Source of the DNA: Immundisolibacter sp049322795
GTDB taxonomy: Bacteria; Pseudomonadota; Gammaproteobacteria; Immundisolibacterales; Immundisolibacteraceae
Reading direction: 5' to 3'
Assembly: GCA_049322795.1 (NCBI GenBank)
Contig: JBMOQH010000015.1
Coordinates: 186,001-250,000 of the forward strand
DNA: 64,000 nt
How positions within the stretch are numbered: position 1 is the first letter of the stretch; every line of letters begins with the position of its first letter. Of this stretch, positions 41,134 to 52,150 are shown in pieces. A program made the position numbers and the translations under genes. A model generated the notes under the pieces. That model ran no database searches. It saw only the letters and a program-made list of their open reading frames with translations, and was not told the origin of the DNA.

Positions 41134-42953
41134 GGGGCGACTCCCGGGTCCAGCCAGGCGTCGAGCACCTGGCGCGCCACCGGCGCCGCGGTGCCGCTGC
41201 CGGAGCCGCCGTTCTCGACGATCACGGCGAGCGCGATGCGCGGCGCCTCGACCGGTGCAAACGCGATGAACAGTGCATGGTCCTGCAAGTGGCGCGGGGC
41301 GTTCCGCCCGCGGTCATCGGCCCGCTGCGACAGCGCGTAGACCTGCGCCGTGCCGGTCTTGCCGGCGGCGCTGTAGGGCGCGCCGGCCAAGGCCTTGTAG
41401 GCGGTGCCGCCCGGTGACACCACGGCGTGCATGGCGTCGATGGCGGCTTGCCATTGCTCGGCGCGAATCGGCGGCAGGTCGTCGGCACGCGTCGCGGGCG
41501 GCTCCGGGGGCGGTACCAGTCGGGGCGCCGGCGCCGCACCCCGACTGGCGAGCAGCGCCGTCGCTTGCGCCAGTTGCAACGCGGTGGCCGTGTTGTAGCC
41601 CTGGCCGATGCCGGCGATCAGCGTCTCGCCGGGATACCAGGGTGCCTTGCGCGCGCGGCGCTTCCAGTCGGCCGAGGGCAGTATGCCGGCCTGCTCGCCC
41701 GGCAGGTCGACCCCGGTCGGCGCACCAAAGCCGAACTGGCCCAGCTCGCGGTGCATGCGCTCGATGCCCAGGCGCAGCGCCAGCTCGTAGAAGTACACGT
41801 CGCACGACTGCGCCACCGCGCGCAGCAGGTCCACCCCACCGTGCCCGTGGCGCTGCCAGCAGCGGTAGCGGTGCGCCGAACCACCCAGCCGGAACCAGCC
41901 CGGGCACCAGGCGCGGTCGGTCGGCGTGATGACGCCGGCATGCAGGCCGGCCAGCGCCATGAACGGCTTGATGGTCGAGCCCGGCGGATACAGACCGCGC
42001 AGGGCGCGGTCCAGCAGCGGACGCTGCGGGTCGTCCATCAGACGGCGGTAGTTTTCCGTGCTGATGCCGCCCACGAACAGGTTGGCGTCGAAAGTCGGCT
42101 CGCTCACCATCGCCAGCACCGCGCCGGTAGCCGGTTCGATCGCCACCACCGCGCCGGCGCGCCCGGCCAGCGCCGCGCTCGCCGCGCGCTGCAGGCCGGC
42201 GTCGAGATTCAGGCGCAGCGGCGTTCCCGGGCGTGCCCGGGTGCGATCGAGCACACGCAGGCGCCGGCCGTGGGCATCCACCTCAAGCTGCTGGTACCCG
42301 ACCCGGCCCTGCAACTGGTCATCGTAGGACTTCTCGACCCCGCTCTTGCCGACGGCGTCGGTCGCTCGCTGCGCGGCGCTCGCGGTGGCAAGTTCCGCCT
42401 CGCTCACCCGACCGACGTAACCGACCACGTGCGCGGTCAGCGTGCCCTGCGGGTAGTGGCGCGACAGGTCCCCGCGCAGCTCCACGCCCGGAAATCGGTG
42501 CCGCTGGGCGGCGAAGCGCGCCACCTCGGTGTCGTCGAGATGGCGTCGCAGCAGCAGCGCCTCGAAACGGGGGCGGCTGCGGCGCAGGCTCGCGAAACGC
42601 TCGAGGTCCGCCGGACGCAGCTCGATCACCTGCCCCAGCGCCGCCAGCGTGCGGTCGCCGTCGACCAGATTCTCCGGCGTTGCATACAGGCTGTAGCTCG
42701 ACACGTTCTCGGCCAGCAACTCGCCGTTGCGGTCGGTGATGACGCCGCGTGCCGGGGCGATCACCTCGGCGCGGATGCTGTTGTCGCGGGACGCGGTGGC
42801 GTAACGCTTGTGCTGCGCCACCTGCAGGAACGCGAGCCGCGCCAGCAGCCCGATCGCCGCCAGCGCCATCACGATCAGCAGCAAGGCCACGCGCCGCCGG
42901 AACAGGCGCAGTTCGGCAGGCGGATCCTTGATGGCCTGATGCCGGCGCCGCAT
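41130..42953 (-). CDS. mrdA: Penicillin-binding protein 2
   Basis: A 607-residue class B transpeptidase of the elongasome, with one N-terminal span (LLIVMALAAIGLLARLAFL), a pedestal domain and a transpeptidase domain. The active-site Ser is in YPPGSTIKPFMAL, with SCD in AQSCDVYFYEL and KTG in AAGKTGTAQVY. Arrangement with rodA and mreBCD is standard. The C-terminus (GSGTAAPVARQVLDAWL) is complete. Only 4 nt separate mreD from its start. Confidence 0.95.
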   Translation of the reverse strand: MRRRHQAIKDPPAELRLFRRRVALLLIVMALAAIGLLARLAFLQVAQHKRYATASRDNSIRAEVIAPARGVITDRNGELLAENVSSYSLYATPENLVDGDRTLAALGQVIELRPADLERFASLRRSRPRFEALLLRRHLDDTEVARFAAQRHRFPGVELRGDLSRHYPQGTLTAHVVGYVGRVSEAELATASAAQRATDAVGKSGVEKSYDDQLQGRVGYQQLEVDAHGRRLRVLDRTRARPGTPLRLNLDAGLQRAASAALAGRAGAVVAIEPATGAVLAMVSEPTFDANLFVGGISTENYRRLMDDPQRPLLDRALRGLYPPGSTIKPFMALAGLHAGVITPTDRAWCPGWFRLGGSAHRYRCWQRHGHGGVDLLRAVAQSCDVYFYELALRLGIERMHRELGQFGFGAPTGVDLPGEQAGILPSADWKRRARKAPWYPGETLIAGIGQGYNTATALQLAQATALLASRGAAPAPRLVPPPEPPATRADDLPPIRAEQWQAAIDAMHAVVSPGGTAYKALAGAPYSAAGKTGTAQVYALSQRADDRGRNAPRHLQDHALFIAFAPVEAPRIALAVIVENGGSGSGTAAPVARQVLDAWLDPGVAP

Positions 42954-42957
42954 GGCT

Positions 42958-43443
42958 TCAGCGGCTGGCGCGCCGGCGCAGGTCGCGCAGCGTCAGGAAC
43001 AACCAGGGCCACACCAGTGCGCCACTGAGCGCCGGCAACAGCATGGCCGCCGAGACCGGCCGCCCACCACTGCCGCTGACCAGCGCCAGAACGAGCTGGT
43101 GCACCGCCAGCAGCGGCGCCAGCAGCAAAGCCTGCTGCCACAGGGGCAACACCCGCAGGCGCTGGTGTTCGGCCAGCACCGCCGCCGCGACCAGCGCCAG
43201 TGCCAACGCGTGCTGACCGAGCGGCGCGCCGGTGAGCGCGTCCTGCAACACACCAAGCGTGAAACCGGCGGTGACGCCCACGCGATCGGGTTGGGCAAGA
43301 CACCAGTAGGCCACTACCAGCGTCAGCCACGGCGGCTGCCAGGCGCTGGCCCAGCCCGGCAACGGGGCCGACAGCAACAGGCCGGCCGCCAGCAGGCTGC
43401 CGGCGATGGCAGCCGATCGGGGCGCCGCCGGTGCCGTGCTCAC
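42958..43443 (-). CDS. mreD: Rod shape-determining protein MreD
   Basis: A 161-residue membrane protein with about five spans. The PPWLTLVVAYWCLAQPDRVGVTAGFTLGVLQDALTG stretch and QHALALALVAAAV are MreD-like. It links MreC and MreB to the cell-wall machinery. Its ATG overlaps the mreC stop. Confidence 0.88.
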   Translation of the reverse strand: MSTAPAAPRSAAIAGSLLAAGLLLSAPLPGWASAWQPPWLTLVVAYWCLAQPDRVGVTAGFTLGVLQDALTGAPLGQHALALALVAAAVLAEHQRLRVLPLWQQALLLAPLLAVHQLVLALVSGSGGRPVSAAMLLPALSGALVWPWLFLTLRDLRRRASR

Positions 43444-44357
43444 CGCACAGGCTCGGCTGGGGTCTCGCCAGTGGGCGCGGCCGGCGGCGCGTCAAGCGGT
43501 GCCGGGGCGTCCTCAGTCGGCGGCTCCGGGTCGGCGGGCGGCCACACCAGCAGCACCTCCTGGATGCGATCGAGGCGCCCGGTCGGCGTCGCCTGCACCG
43601 CGGCGAACTCGCCCTCGCCGGTGCGGTTGACACGGCTCACGGTGGCGACCGGCAAGTCGGGCGGGAACACATCATCCAGGCCGGACGTGACCAGCGTGTC
43701 ACCGACTTCGAGGTCGACATGGTTCGGCAGGTAGGGCACATCGAGCGCGCCGACCGGCCCGCGGCCAACGGCAATGGCGCGCACCCCGCTGCGCACGGAC
43801 TTCACCGGGATGGCGTGGCGGCTGTCGGTGATCAGCAGCACCTGGCTGGTCTGCATCGCCACGTGCAGCACCTGGCCGACCACGCCGGTGGCGTCGAGCA
43901 CGGGTTGGCCAGCGAACACACCCTGCACCGAGCCCTTGTCGATCTGAATCTGCCCGATGTACGGGTCGAGGCCAACCTTGACGGTACTCGCGATCAGCGC
44001 CCGCAGCGGCTGCGGGGTGCGGGCGAGCGAGTCGAGCAAAGCCTTGAGACGCTGGTTTTCGGCCTGCAGGGCATCCACTGCCTGGGCGCGGAGTTTCAGC
44101 CGCAGGTTTTCCTCGCGCAGCGCCGCCGTCTGCTCGCGCAAGGTGGACCGCTCGCGCAGGTTGTCGGCACTCCAGGCCCAGGCCCGGAACGGCAGGTCGA
44201 TCGCCTGCTGCACCGGGTGCAGCACGGTCAGCAGCGCGCTGCGCAGCGGCACCAGGCGCGGACCGCGCTGATCCAGAAACAACAGCAGCAGCGCCGCCAG
44301 CGCGGCCAGCAACAAGCGTAGCGCCAGCGACGGGCGGCGCCGGAACAGGCTAGGCAT
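43440..44357 (-). CDS. mreC: Rod shape-determining protein MreC
   Basis: A 305-residue bitopic protein: one N-terminal span, a coiled coil (about 65-115, LREQTAALREENLRLKLRAQ), and the paired beta-barrel periplasmic domain with ASTVKVGLDPYIGQIQIDKGS and GLDDVFPPDLPVATV. A Pro/Ala/Glu-rich C-terminal tail of about 40 residues is longer than usual. Follows mreB by 45 nt. Confidence 0.92.
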   Translation of the reverse strand: MPSLFRRRPSLALRLLLAALAALLLLFLDQRGPRLVPLRSALLTVLHPVQQAIDLPFRAWAWSADNLRERSTLREQTAALREENLRLKLRAQAVDALQAENQRLKALLDSLARTPQPLRALIASTVKVGLDPYIGQIQIDKGSVQGVFAGQPVLDATGVVGQVLHVAMQTSQVLLITDSRHAIPVKSVRSGVRAIAVGRGPVGALDVPYLPNHVDLEVGDTLVTSGLDDVFPPDLPVATVSRVNRTGEGEFAAVQATPTGRLDRIQEVLLVWPPADPEPPTEDAPAPLDAPPAAPTGETPAEPVR

Positions 44358-44402
44358 GCGTCATGCGGGGGCTCCGAGCGGCCGCAGCGACCGCCTGGCG
44401 CC

Positions 44403-45446
44403 TCACTCCTCGTCGAAGATGTCGGTCACCTGGTCGATGAAATCGAGCGCCATCTCGCCGCCCTTGGCGACGCACAGCATGGGCTCGTCGGCCAGCACCA
44501 CCGGCAGGCCGGTTTCCTCCGAGAACAGCTTGTCGATGCCGCGCAGCAGCGCGCCGCCGCCGGTCAGCACCATGCCGCGCTCGGCCACGTCGGCCGACAG
44601 TTCCGGCGGAATCTGTTCGAGCGCCTTGCGCAGGCCGGCGACGATGCCGTGCAGCGGGTCCTGCAGGGCCTCGAGCACCTCGTTGCTGTTGAGCGTGAAG
44701 CTGCGCGGCACGCCCTCGGCCAGGTTGCGGCCGTTGACCTGAATCTCGCGCACCTCGTCGCCGGGGTAGGCAGAGCCGATCTGGTGCTTGATGGTCTCGG
44801 CGGTGGTCTCGCCGATCAGCGTGCCGTAGTTGCGGCGCACGTAGTTGATGATGGCGTCGTCGAACTTGTCGCCGCCGATGCGCACCGACTCCGAATAGAC
44901 CAGGCCGTTCAGGGAGATGACGGCGATCTCGGTGGTGCCGCCGCCGATGTCGATGATCATCGACCCGGTGGCCTCGCTCACCGGCAGGCCGGCGCCGATG
45001 GCGGCGGCCATGGGTTCCTCGATCAGATATACTTCGCGCGCCCCGGCGCCAAGCGCGGACTCACGGATGGCGCGGCGTTCCACCTGGGTCGAGCCGCACG
45101 GCACGCCCACCACCACGCGCGGGCTCGGGCGGAAAAAGCCGCGCTCGTGCACCTTGCGAATGAAGTGCTGCAGCATCTTCTCGGTGACGTAAAAATCGGC
45201 GATCACGCCGTCCTTGAGCGGGCGGATCGCGGTGATGTTGCCGGGTGTGCGCCCCAGCATGCGCTTGGCCTCGATGCCGACTGCCTGGATCACCTTGCGA
45301 CCGTTGGTGCTGGCGCCGTGGCGGATGGCCACCACCGACGGCTCCTGAAGCACGATGCCGCGTCCGCGCACCGACACCAGCGTGTTGGCGGTGCCAAGGT
45401 CGATGGCAAGATCGCTCGAAAAAAGCCCGAACAGTTTTTTGAACAT
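44403..45446 (-). CDS. mreB: Actin-like rod shape-determining protein MreB
   Basis: A 347-residue actin homologue, identical in length to E. coli MreB. Phosphate-1 AIDLGTANTLV, phosphate-2 IIDIGGGTTEIAVISL, and the adenosine motif GGGALLRGIDKLFSEETG are intact, as is the N-terminal MFKKLFGLFSS membrane-binding helix. First gene of the shape operon and divergent from gatC across 107 nt that should contain both promoters. Confidence 0.97.
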   Translation of the reverse strand: MFKKLFGLFSSDLAIDLGTANTLVSVRGRGIVLQEPSVVAIRHGASTNGRKVIQAVGIEAKRMLGRTPGNITAIRPLKDGVIADFYVTEKMLQHFIRKVHERGFFRPSPRVVVGVPCGSTQVERRAIRESALGAGAREVYLIEEPMAAAIGAGLPVSEATGSMIIDIGGGTTEIAVISLNGLVYSESVRIGGDKFDDAIINYVRRNYGTLIGETTAETIKHQIGSAYPGDEVREIQVNGRNLAEGVPRSFTLNSNEVLEALQDPLHGIVAGLRKALEQIPPELSADVAERGMVLTGGGALLRGIDKLFSEETGLPVVLADEPMLCVAKGGEMALDFIDQVTDIFDEE

Positions 45447-45553
45447 CGGTGGGTCCGACCGGCCTCTAAGGTATTGGAAGGGCGACGAAAGTGCCGTGAC
45501 GCCGCAATCTAGCAACGGCGCCCGGCGATCACAACCAGCGGCGAGGAAGCAGC

Positions 45554-45841
45554 GTGTCGATCAGCAGCGATGAGGTTCGCAAGGTGGCGCATCTGGCCCG
45601 TATCGAGGTGGCTGGCGACCGTCTGGACGCCTACGCCGGCGAGCTGAGCACCATTCTGGAGCTGGTGGCGCAACTCGAGGGCGCCGACACCGAACACGTG
45701 GCCCCGCTGGCGCACCCGATCGAGGCCAGCCAGCGCCTGCGTGCCGACGCCGTCACCGAAACCGACCAGCGGCGCCGCTTCCAGGCCATCGCGCCGGCGG
45801 TGCAGGACGGCCTGTACCGGGTGCCGAAGGTCATCGAGTGA
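45554..45841 (+). CDS. gatC: Aspartyl/glutamyl-tRNA amidotransferase subunit C
   Basis: A 95-residue GatC: SISSDEVRKVAHLARIEV at the N-terminus, EGADTEHVAPLAHP in the middle, and a C-terminal LYRVPKVIE are typical. It stabilises the GatAB heterodimer. GTG start preceded by GAGGAAG. First gene of gatCAB; the gap to gatA is 31 nt. Confidence 0.93.
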   Translation: MSISSDEVRKVAHLARIEVAGDRLDAYAGELSTILELVAQLEGADTEHVAPLAHPIEASQRLRADAVTETDQRRRFQAIAPAVQDGLYRVPKVIE

Positions 45842-45872
45842 GCGCAGTTTACACCGCAAGGCACCCCTTCCC

Positions 45873-47326
<1,454 letters not shown>

Positions 47327-47330
<4 letters not shown>

Positions 47331-48763
47331 GCGACTGGGAAACCGTCATCGGGCTCGAGGTCCACTGCCAGCTCGCCACGCGCAGCAAGCTGTTCTCGGG
47401 CGCCAGCACCGCCTTCGGCGCCGAGCCGAACACGCAGGCCTGCGCCGTCGACCTCGCCCTGCCGGGCGTGCTGCCGGTGCTGAACGGCGAGGCGGTGGCC
47501 ATGGCCATTCGCTTCGGCCTTGCCATCGGCGCGCAGATCGCGCCGCGCTCGGTGTTCGCGCGCAAGAACTACTTCTACCCGGACCTGCCCAAGGGCTACC
47601 AGATCAGCCAGTACGAGCTGCCCATCGTCGCCGCCGGCCACCTCGACATCACGCTGCCGGACGGCACCGAGAAGCGCATCGGCATCACCCGCGCGCACCT
47701 CGAGGAAGACGCCGGCAAGTCGCTGCACGACAACCTGCCGGGCGCGACCGGCATCGATCTGAACCGCGCCGGCACGCCGCTGATCGAGATCGTCTCCGAG
47801 CCCGACCTGCGCGGCGCCGCCGAGGCGGTGGCCTACCTCAAGAAACTGCACGCGCTGGTGCGGTATCTGGAGATTTCCGACGCCAACATGCAGGAAGGCT
47901 CGTTCCGTTGCGACGCCAACGTGTCGGTGCGCCGGCGCGGCGAGACGCGCCTTGGCACCCGCGCGGAACTCAAGAACATCAACTCGTTCCGCTTCGTCGA
48001 GCGCGCCATCGAGGTCGAGATCGAGCGCCAGATCGACCTGCTGGAAAGCGGCGGCCGGGTGGTGCAGGAAACCCGCCTGTACGACGCCGACCGCAACACC
48101 ACGCGCGCCATGCGCGGCAAGGAAGAAGCCAACGACTACCGCTACTTCCCCGACCCCGACCTGCTGCCGGTGGAGGTGTCCGAAGCCTGGGTCGAGCAGC
48201 TGCGTGCCGGCCTGCCGGAGCTGCCGGACGCCAAGCGGGCGCGTTTGGCGCAGGCGTTCGGTCTGTCTGATTACGACGCCGGCCTGCTCACCGCCGAACG
48301 CGAGGTGGCCGATTACTTCGAGGCGACGCTGGCGGCCGGCGCCGAGCCCAAGCTCGCCGCCAACTGGATCAACGGCGAGCTCGCCGCCGCCCTGAACCGC
48401 GACGGCCTGCCTATTACCGCCTCGCCCGTCGGCCCCGCGGCGCTAGCCGGGCTGCTGGCGCGCATCGCCGACGACACCATCTCCGGCAAGATCGCCAAGG
48501 ACGTGTTCGCCGCCCTGTGGCAGGGCGAGGGCACCGCCGACGCCATCATCGAGGCGCGCGGCCTCAAGCAGATCACCGATACCGGTGCCATCGAGGCCGC
48601 CGTCGATGCCGTGCTGGCCGCCAACCCAGATCAGGTCGAGCAGCTTCGCGCCGGCAAGGACAAGGTGCTCGGCTTCCTGGTCGGGCAGGTGATGAAGGCC
48701 ACCCAGGGCAAGGCCAACCCGGCGCAGGTGAATGCGCTGCTGCGGGCGAAGGTCAGCCTCTAG
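47327..48763 (+). CDS. gatB: Aspartyl/glutamyl-tRNA amidotransferase subunit B
   Basis: A 478-residue kinase/transamidase subunit. IGLEVHCQLATRSKLFSG starts the cradle domain, ARKNYFYPDLPKGYQISQ is the conserved metal/ATP block, and RTKE-like RMRGKEEANDYRYFPDPDL follows. The C-terminal YqeY-like tail ends with LVGQVMKATQGKANPAQVNALLR. Complete. A small GC hairpin (48786-48807) follows without a T-run. Confidence 0.96.
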
Positions 48764-48913
48764 GCGGTCCGCCTTCGCACGGGCAGCGGGCATTCACCAA
48801 CGCCCGCCCGGGCAGGAACTCCGGTTACCCTGACCCCATCGGGTCGCGTTTCTTTGTCAGCCTGACTTCGCGCCAGGCGGACTGCTGACCCGCGGCCTCT
48901 CGTCGGAGCGTTG

Positions 48914-50554
48914 ATGGACCACTTGCACGATCTGCCCCTGATCGGCGCCATGGGCATGGGCCTGCTGCTGGCCTTTCTGGCCGGGCTGGTGGCCGTGCGC
49001 CTGCGTTTGCCGGCGCTTGTCGGCTACCTGGTGGCGGGCGTTGCGATCGGTCCGTTCACGCCGGGCTTTGTCGCCGATCCGCACATCGCCGCGCAGCTGG
49101 CCGAGATCGGTGTGATCCTGCTGATGTTTGGCGTGGGCCTGCATTTTTCGGTGCGCGACCTGTGGGCGGTGCGGCGCATCGCCGTGCCCGGCGCCGTCGT
49201 GCAGATCGGTGTGGCGACCGCGCTCGGTGCCCTGCTCGCATCGCTCTGGGGCTGGAGCCTGACCGCCGGATTGATTTTCGGGCTGTGCCTGGCGGTTGCC
49301 AGCACGGTGGTGATCGTGCGCGCCTTCCAGGATCGCGGCTATCTGAATGGTCAGGCCGGGCGCATCGCGGTCGGCTGGCTGATCGTCGAAGACCTGGTCA
49401 TGGTGCTCGCGCTGGTGGTGCTGCCGGTGCTGGCGGACGGCAGCTCCGAGGGACCGGCAGTGGCCGGGCAGGTTGGGCTTGCGCTGGCCAAAATCGGCCT
49501 GTTTTTCGCGCTGCTCTACAGCCTCGGCGTGCGCGTGCTGCCGTGGCTGTTCGGTGAGCTGGTGCGCAGCGGGTCGCGCGAGTTGCTGACGCTGTTCGTG
49601 GCGGTCGCGGCGGTGAGCGTGGCCTATGGCGCGGCGCTGGGATTTGGTGTGTCGTTTGCGCTGGGAGCCTTCCTGGCCGGCCTGGTGGTCAACGAGGCGG
49701 GCATCGGCTCGCGCATCCAGCACCAGGGCGAGGCGCTGGAGCACGTCTTCGCGGTGCTCTTTTTCGTCTCCGTGGGCATGCTTTTCAACCCCGCCGTGGT
49801 CACTCAGCGCCCGCTCGAGGTGCTCGCCGTGCTGGGCGTAATCGTCGTCGGCAAGTCACTGGCGGCGCTGGGCATTGTCGCCGCCATGGGGTATCCGCGG
49901 CGTACCGCGCTTACGGTATCGGCGAGCCTGGCGCAGATCGGCGAGTTCTCCTTCATCCTGGCCGGCATGGGCGTCTCTCTCGGCCTGCTCGACGCCCACG
50001 CGCGCGACCTGATCCTGGCCGGCGCGTTGCTGTCGATTGCCATCAACCCACTGGTGTTCCACGGTGCACTAGTCGTCTCCGGCTGGGTTGAGCAGCGCAG
50101 CTTGGTCGCCCCCGCGGCGCCCCCTGCGCGAGCGCGCGTTCTTGTGGTCGGTTACGGGCGGGTGGGCCGACGCGTTGCCGAATTGCTGACAGGCGCCGGG
50201 GTCGCCGTCACCGTTGTGGATTTCCGGCGCGAAATGATCGAGGAACTCGAACAGGCCGGCGTGCCGGCGGTGCATGGCGAGGGGGCGATGGACAGTGTGC
50301 TCAGAACGGCCGGAATTGACGGTGCGGCGGCGCTGGTGCTCACCGGATCCGGCGCACGCGACATGGATTTGGTCCACGAGGCCGCGCGGCGTCTGAACCC
50401 GGCCGTGGCGATTCTGCGGCGGGCCGGTGCAGAACCGGTGGCCACCGATGAGCACACGCGGGTGTTCCAAGGCGAGCTTGAGCTGGCAGCGGCGATGGTC
50501 ACCCACCTGTTGGATAGCTCGCCGTCCCCGGTGCCGGGGGCGCTGGCGGGCTGA
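48914..50554 (+). CDS. CPA2-family cation:proton antiporter with TrkA-N domain (KefB/YbaL-like)
   Basis: A 546-residue protein: about 12 membrane spans (1-390) of the Na+/H+-exchanger fold with LRLPALVGYLVAGVAIGPFTPG, then a cytosolic TrkA-N (RCK) domain beginning RVLVVGYGRVGRRVAELL with an NAD-binding GxGxxG. GEGAMDSVLRTAGIDGAAALVLT is the second RCK signature. No TrkA-C domain is seen, as in YbaL/KefB-like proteins. Likely K+/H+ antiport. ATG 48914, with GGAG 6-9 nt before; TTG 48911 is possible. Confidence 0.88.
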   Translation: MDHLHDLPLIGAMGMGLLLAFLAGLVAVRLRLPALVGYLVAGVAIGPFTPGFVADPHIAAQLAEIGVILLMFGVGLHFSVRDLWAVRRIAVPGAVVQIGVATALGALLASLWGWSLTAGLIFGLCLAVASTVVIVRAFQDRGYLNGQAGRIAVGWLIVEDLVMVLALVVLPVLADGSSEGPAVAGQVGLALAKIGLFFALLYSLGVRVLPWLFGELVRSGSRELLTLFVAVAAVSVAYGAALGFGVSFALGAFLAGLVVNEAGIGSRIQHQGEALEHVFAVLFFVSVGMLFNPAVVTQRPLEVLAVLGVIVVGKSLAALGIVAAMGYPRRTALTVSASLAQIGEFSFILAGMGVSLGLLDAHARDLILAGALLSIAINPLVFHGALVVSGWVEQRSLVAPAAPPARARVLVVGYGRVGRRVAELLTGAGVAVTVVDFRREMIEELEQAGVPAVHGEGAMDSVLRTAGIDGAAALVLTGSGARDMDLVHEAARRLNPAVAILRRAGAEPVATDEHTRVFQGELELAAAMVTHLLDSSPSPVPGALAG

Positions 50555-50576
50555 TCCTCAGAGCCCATTGACTGCC

Positions 50577-50589
50577 GGGGCCGTGCCCC
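50577..50589. terminator. Short GC hairpin between convergent genes
   Basis: GGGGC-CGT-GCCCC in the 44-bp gap between the antiporter stop and the CMD-Rieske stop. No T-run; possible weak bidirectional terminator. Confidence 0.35.
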
Positions 50590-50598
50590 CTCGGCGCC

Positions 50599-51225
50599 TC
50601 ACCAGAACGCCCATAGCTGCCCGTCCTGCTCGCGGCTGGCCAGCGCGCGCAGCGGCCGGTTGCCCTTGGCGATGCAGGTGCCGCTGGCAAGGTCGAACAC
50701 CCAGCCGTGGCGCGGGCAGCTCAGGCAGTCGCCGTCGATGGCAAGCTCCGGCATTTCGGTGCTCTGGTGCGGGCAGCGGGCGTCGTAGACCATGAGGTCC
50801 TCGCCGTGGCGGCTCACGAACACGGCGCGGCCGTCCGACACGCACCGCACCGTGCCGTTTGCCGGCAGCTCGGCGAGCGGCAATAGCGCGTGCCACTCGG
50901 GCACGTGGCCGAGTTGTTCGAGCCGGAACTCCGGCAGGTCGAGCGCCAGCAGCTGGTCCACCGCCCACACCACGCGCGTGAGACCGAGCATGGGAAAGGC
51001 CATCAGGAGCGCGTCCAGGATCTCGTCGGCGCTGGCGCCGCTGCGCAGCGCCCGCGTCAGGTACTGGCGAAAGCCGCGTTCGGTCTGGCTGTGCACCTTG
51101 CCGATCAGCGAGATCAGCGCCCGGGTCTTGGGGTCCAGCCGCCGGCCGGCGTTCTTCAGGAACGTGAAGTAGGCCTGCATGGCATCCGGGCGGGCCTGCA
51201 GCAGGTAATCGAGCGCCTGACTCAT
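50599..51225 (-). CDS. Fusion of carboxymuconolactone-decarboxylase-like and Rieske ferredoxin domains
   Basis: A 208-residue two-domain protein. Residues about 15-95 look like a CMD/AhpD-type helical domain (RALISLIGKVHSQTERGF, SADEILDALLMAFPMLG) but have no Cys-x-x-Cys pair; the position usually holding Cys in AhpD carries Ser/Gln. Residues about 105-208 are a Rieske ferredoxin: C151-P-H153 and C170-P-R-H173, followed by the closing FDLASGTC. Cytoplasmic. The combination suggests an electron-transfer subunit attached to a small-molecule-binding domain, perhaps serving an oxygenase elsewhere. Single-gene unit, divergent from the SDR gene. Confidence 0.8.
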   Translation of the reverse strand: MSQALDYLLQARPDAMQAYFTFLKNAGRRLDPKTRALISLIGKVHSQTERGFRQYLTRALRSGASADEILDALLMAFPMLGLTRVVWAVDQLLALDLPEFRLEQLGHVPEWHALLPLAELPANGTVRCVSDGRAVFVSRHGEDLMVYDARCPHQSTEMPELAIDGDCLSCPRHGWVFDLASGTCIAKGNRPLRALASREQDGQLWAFW

Positions 51226-51359
51226 CCGGGAACCTCGGTCGGGACGGTGGGCGATGGGGCTGGGGCGGATTATCGGCCTGTGACTGGCGTTTTTTCCAAG
51301 GGCGGGCTGCGCGGTGCCCAGCCGCTACACTCGCCGGCCGGCTGTGGAGGAGAGCTGCC

Positions 51360-52148
51360 ATGGAACTTGCCTTGAGCGGGAAGATCGCGCTGGTCACCGG
51401 CGCCAGCGAGGGTATCGGCCGCGCCATCGCCGAGGCGCTGGCGGCCGAGGGCGTGCACCTTTGCGTATGCGCCCGCCGCGCCGCGCCGCTGCAGGACCGG
51501 GCCGCGGCGCTCGAGCGCCAGCACGGCGTCCCGGTGCTGGCGGTCCCGGCCGATCTGTCCACCGAGGCCGGGGTCGAGGCGCTGGCCGGCGCGCACCGGG
51601 CGCGTTTCGGCGCCCTCGACATCCTGGTCAACAACGCCGGCTCGATCCGCGCGGGATCCCTGATCACCAAGCCGGAAGCGGAGTGGCAGGAGGATTTCGC
51701 GCTCAAGTTCTGGGGCTATGTGCGACTCACGCGGGCGGTCTGGCCGTGGCTCGTCGAGCGCGGCGGCGGGCGGGTGCTGAACATCGTCGGCGGCGCCGGC
51801 CGCCAGCCGAGCGCGGGGTATCTGGCCGGCGGGGCCGCCAACGCGGGTCTCATGAACCTGACCAAGGCGCTGGGCGACGAGGGCGCGCCGCACGGCATCC
51901 TGGTCAACGCCATCAACCCCGGGGCAGTGCGCACCGCCCGCTGGCAGAGCCTGATGCAGCGCCAGGCGGCCGAACGCGGCATCAGCGTGGCGGCGCTCGA
52001 GGCCGAACAGCTGGCGCACGTGCCGCTGCGCCGGGGTGGCGAGCCGGAAGAAATCGCCGCCGCGGCGGTGTTTCTGTGCTCCGGGGCGGCCAGTTACATC
52101 ACCGGCACCACGCTGCAGGTGGACGGCGGTTACGCCCGCTGCATCTGA
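51360..52148 (+). CDS. Short-chain dehydrogenase/reductase family protein with altered active site
   Basis: A 262-residue classical-SDR fold. The cofactor loop TGASEGIG (13-20) and NNAG (91-94) are intact and the C-terminal SGAASYITGTTLQVDGGYA is typical. But the catalytic Tyr-x3-Lys reads Y154-L-A-G-G158, so Lys is replaced by Gly, and the usual catalytic Ser position reads Gly in NIVGGAG. Tyr is kept. It may bind NAD(P) without classical catalysis, or use a different mechanism. Strong GGAGGAG ribosome site. Next gene starts 2 nt after its stop. Confidence 0.82.
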   Translation: MELALSGKIALVTGASEGIGRAIAEALAAEGVHLCVCARRAAPLQDRAAALERQHGVPVLAVPADLSTEAGVEALAGAHRARFGALDILVNNAGSIRAGSLITKPEAEWQEDFALKFWGYVRLTRAVWPWLVERGGGRVLNIVGGAGRQPSAGYLAGGAANAGLMNLTKALGDEGAPHGILVNAINPGAVRTARWQSLMQRQAAERGISVAALEAEQLAHVPLRRGGEPEEIAAAAVFLCSGAASYITGTTLQVDGGYARCI

Positions 52149-52150
52149 CG

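Noticed and set aside
48786..48807. Terminator after gatB
   Set aside because: GCGGGC/GCCCGC forms only six pairs with a 10-nt loop and no T-run.
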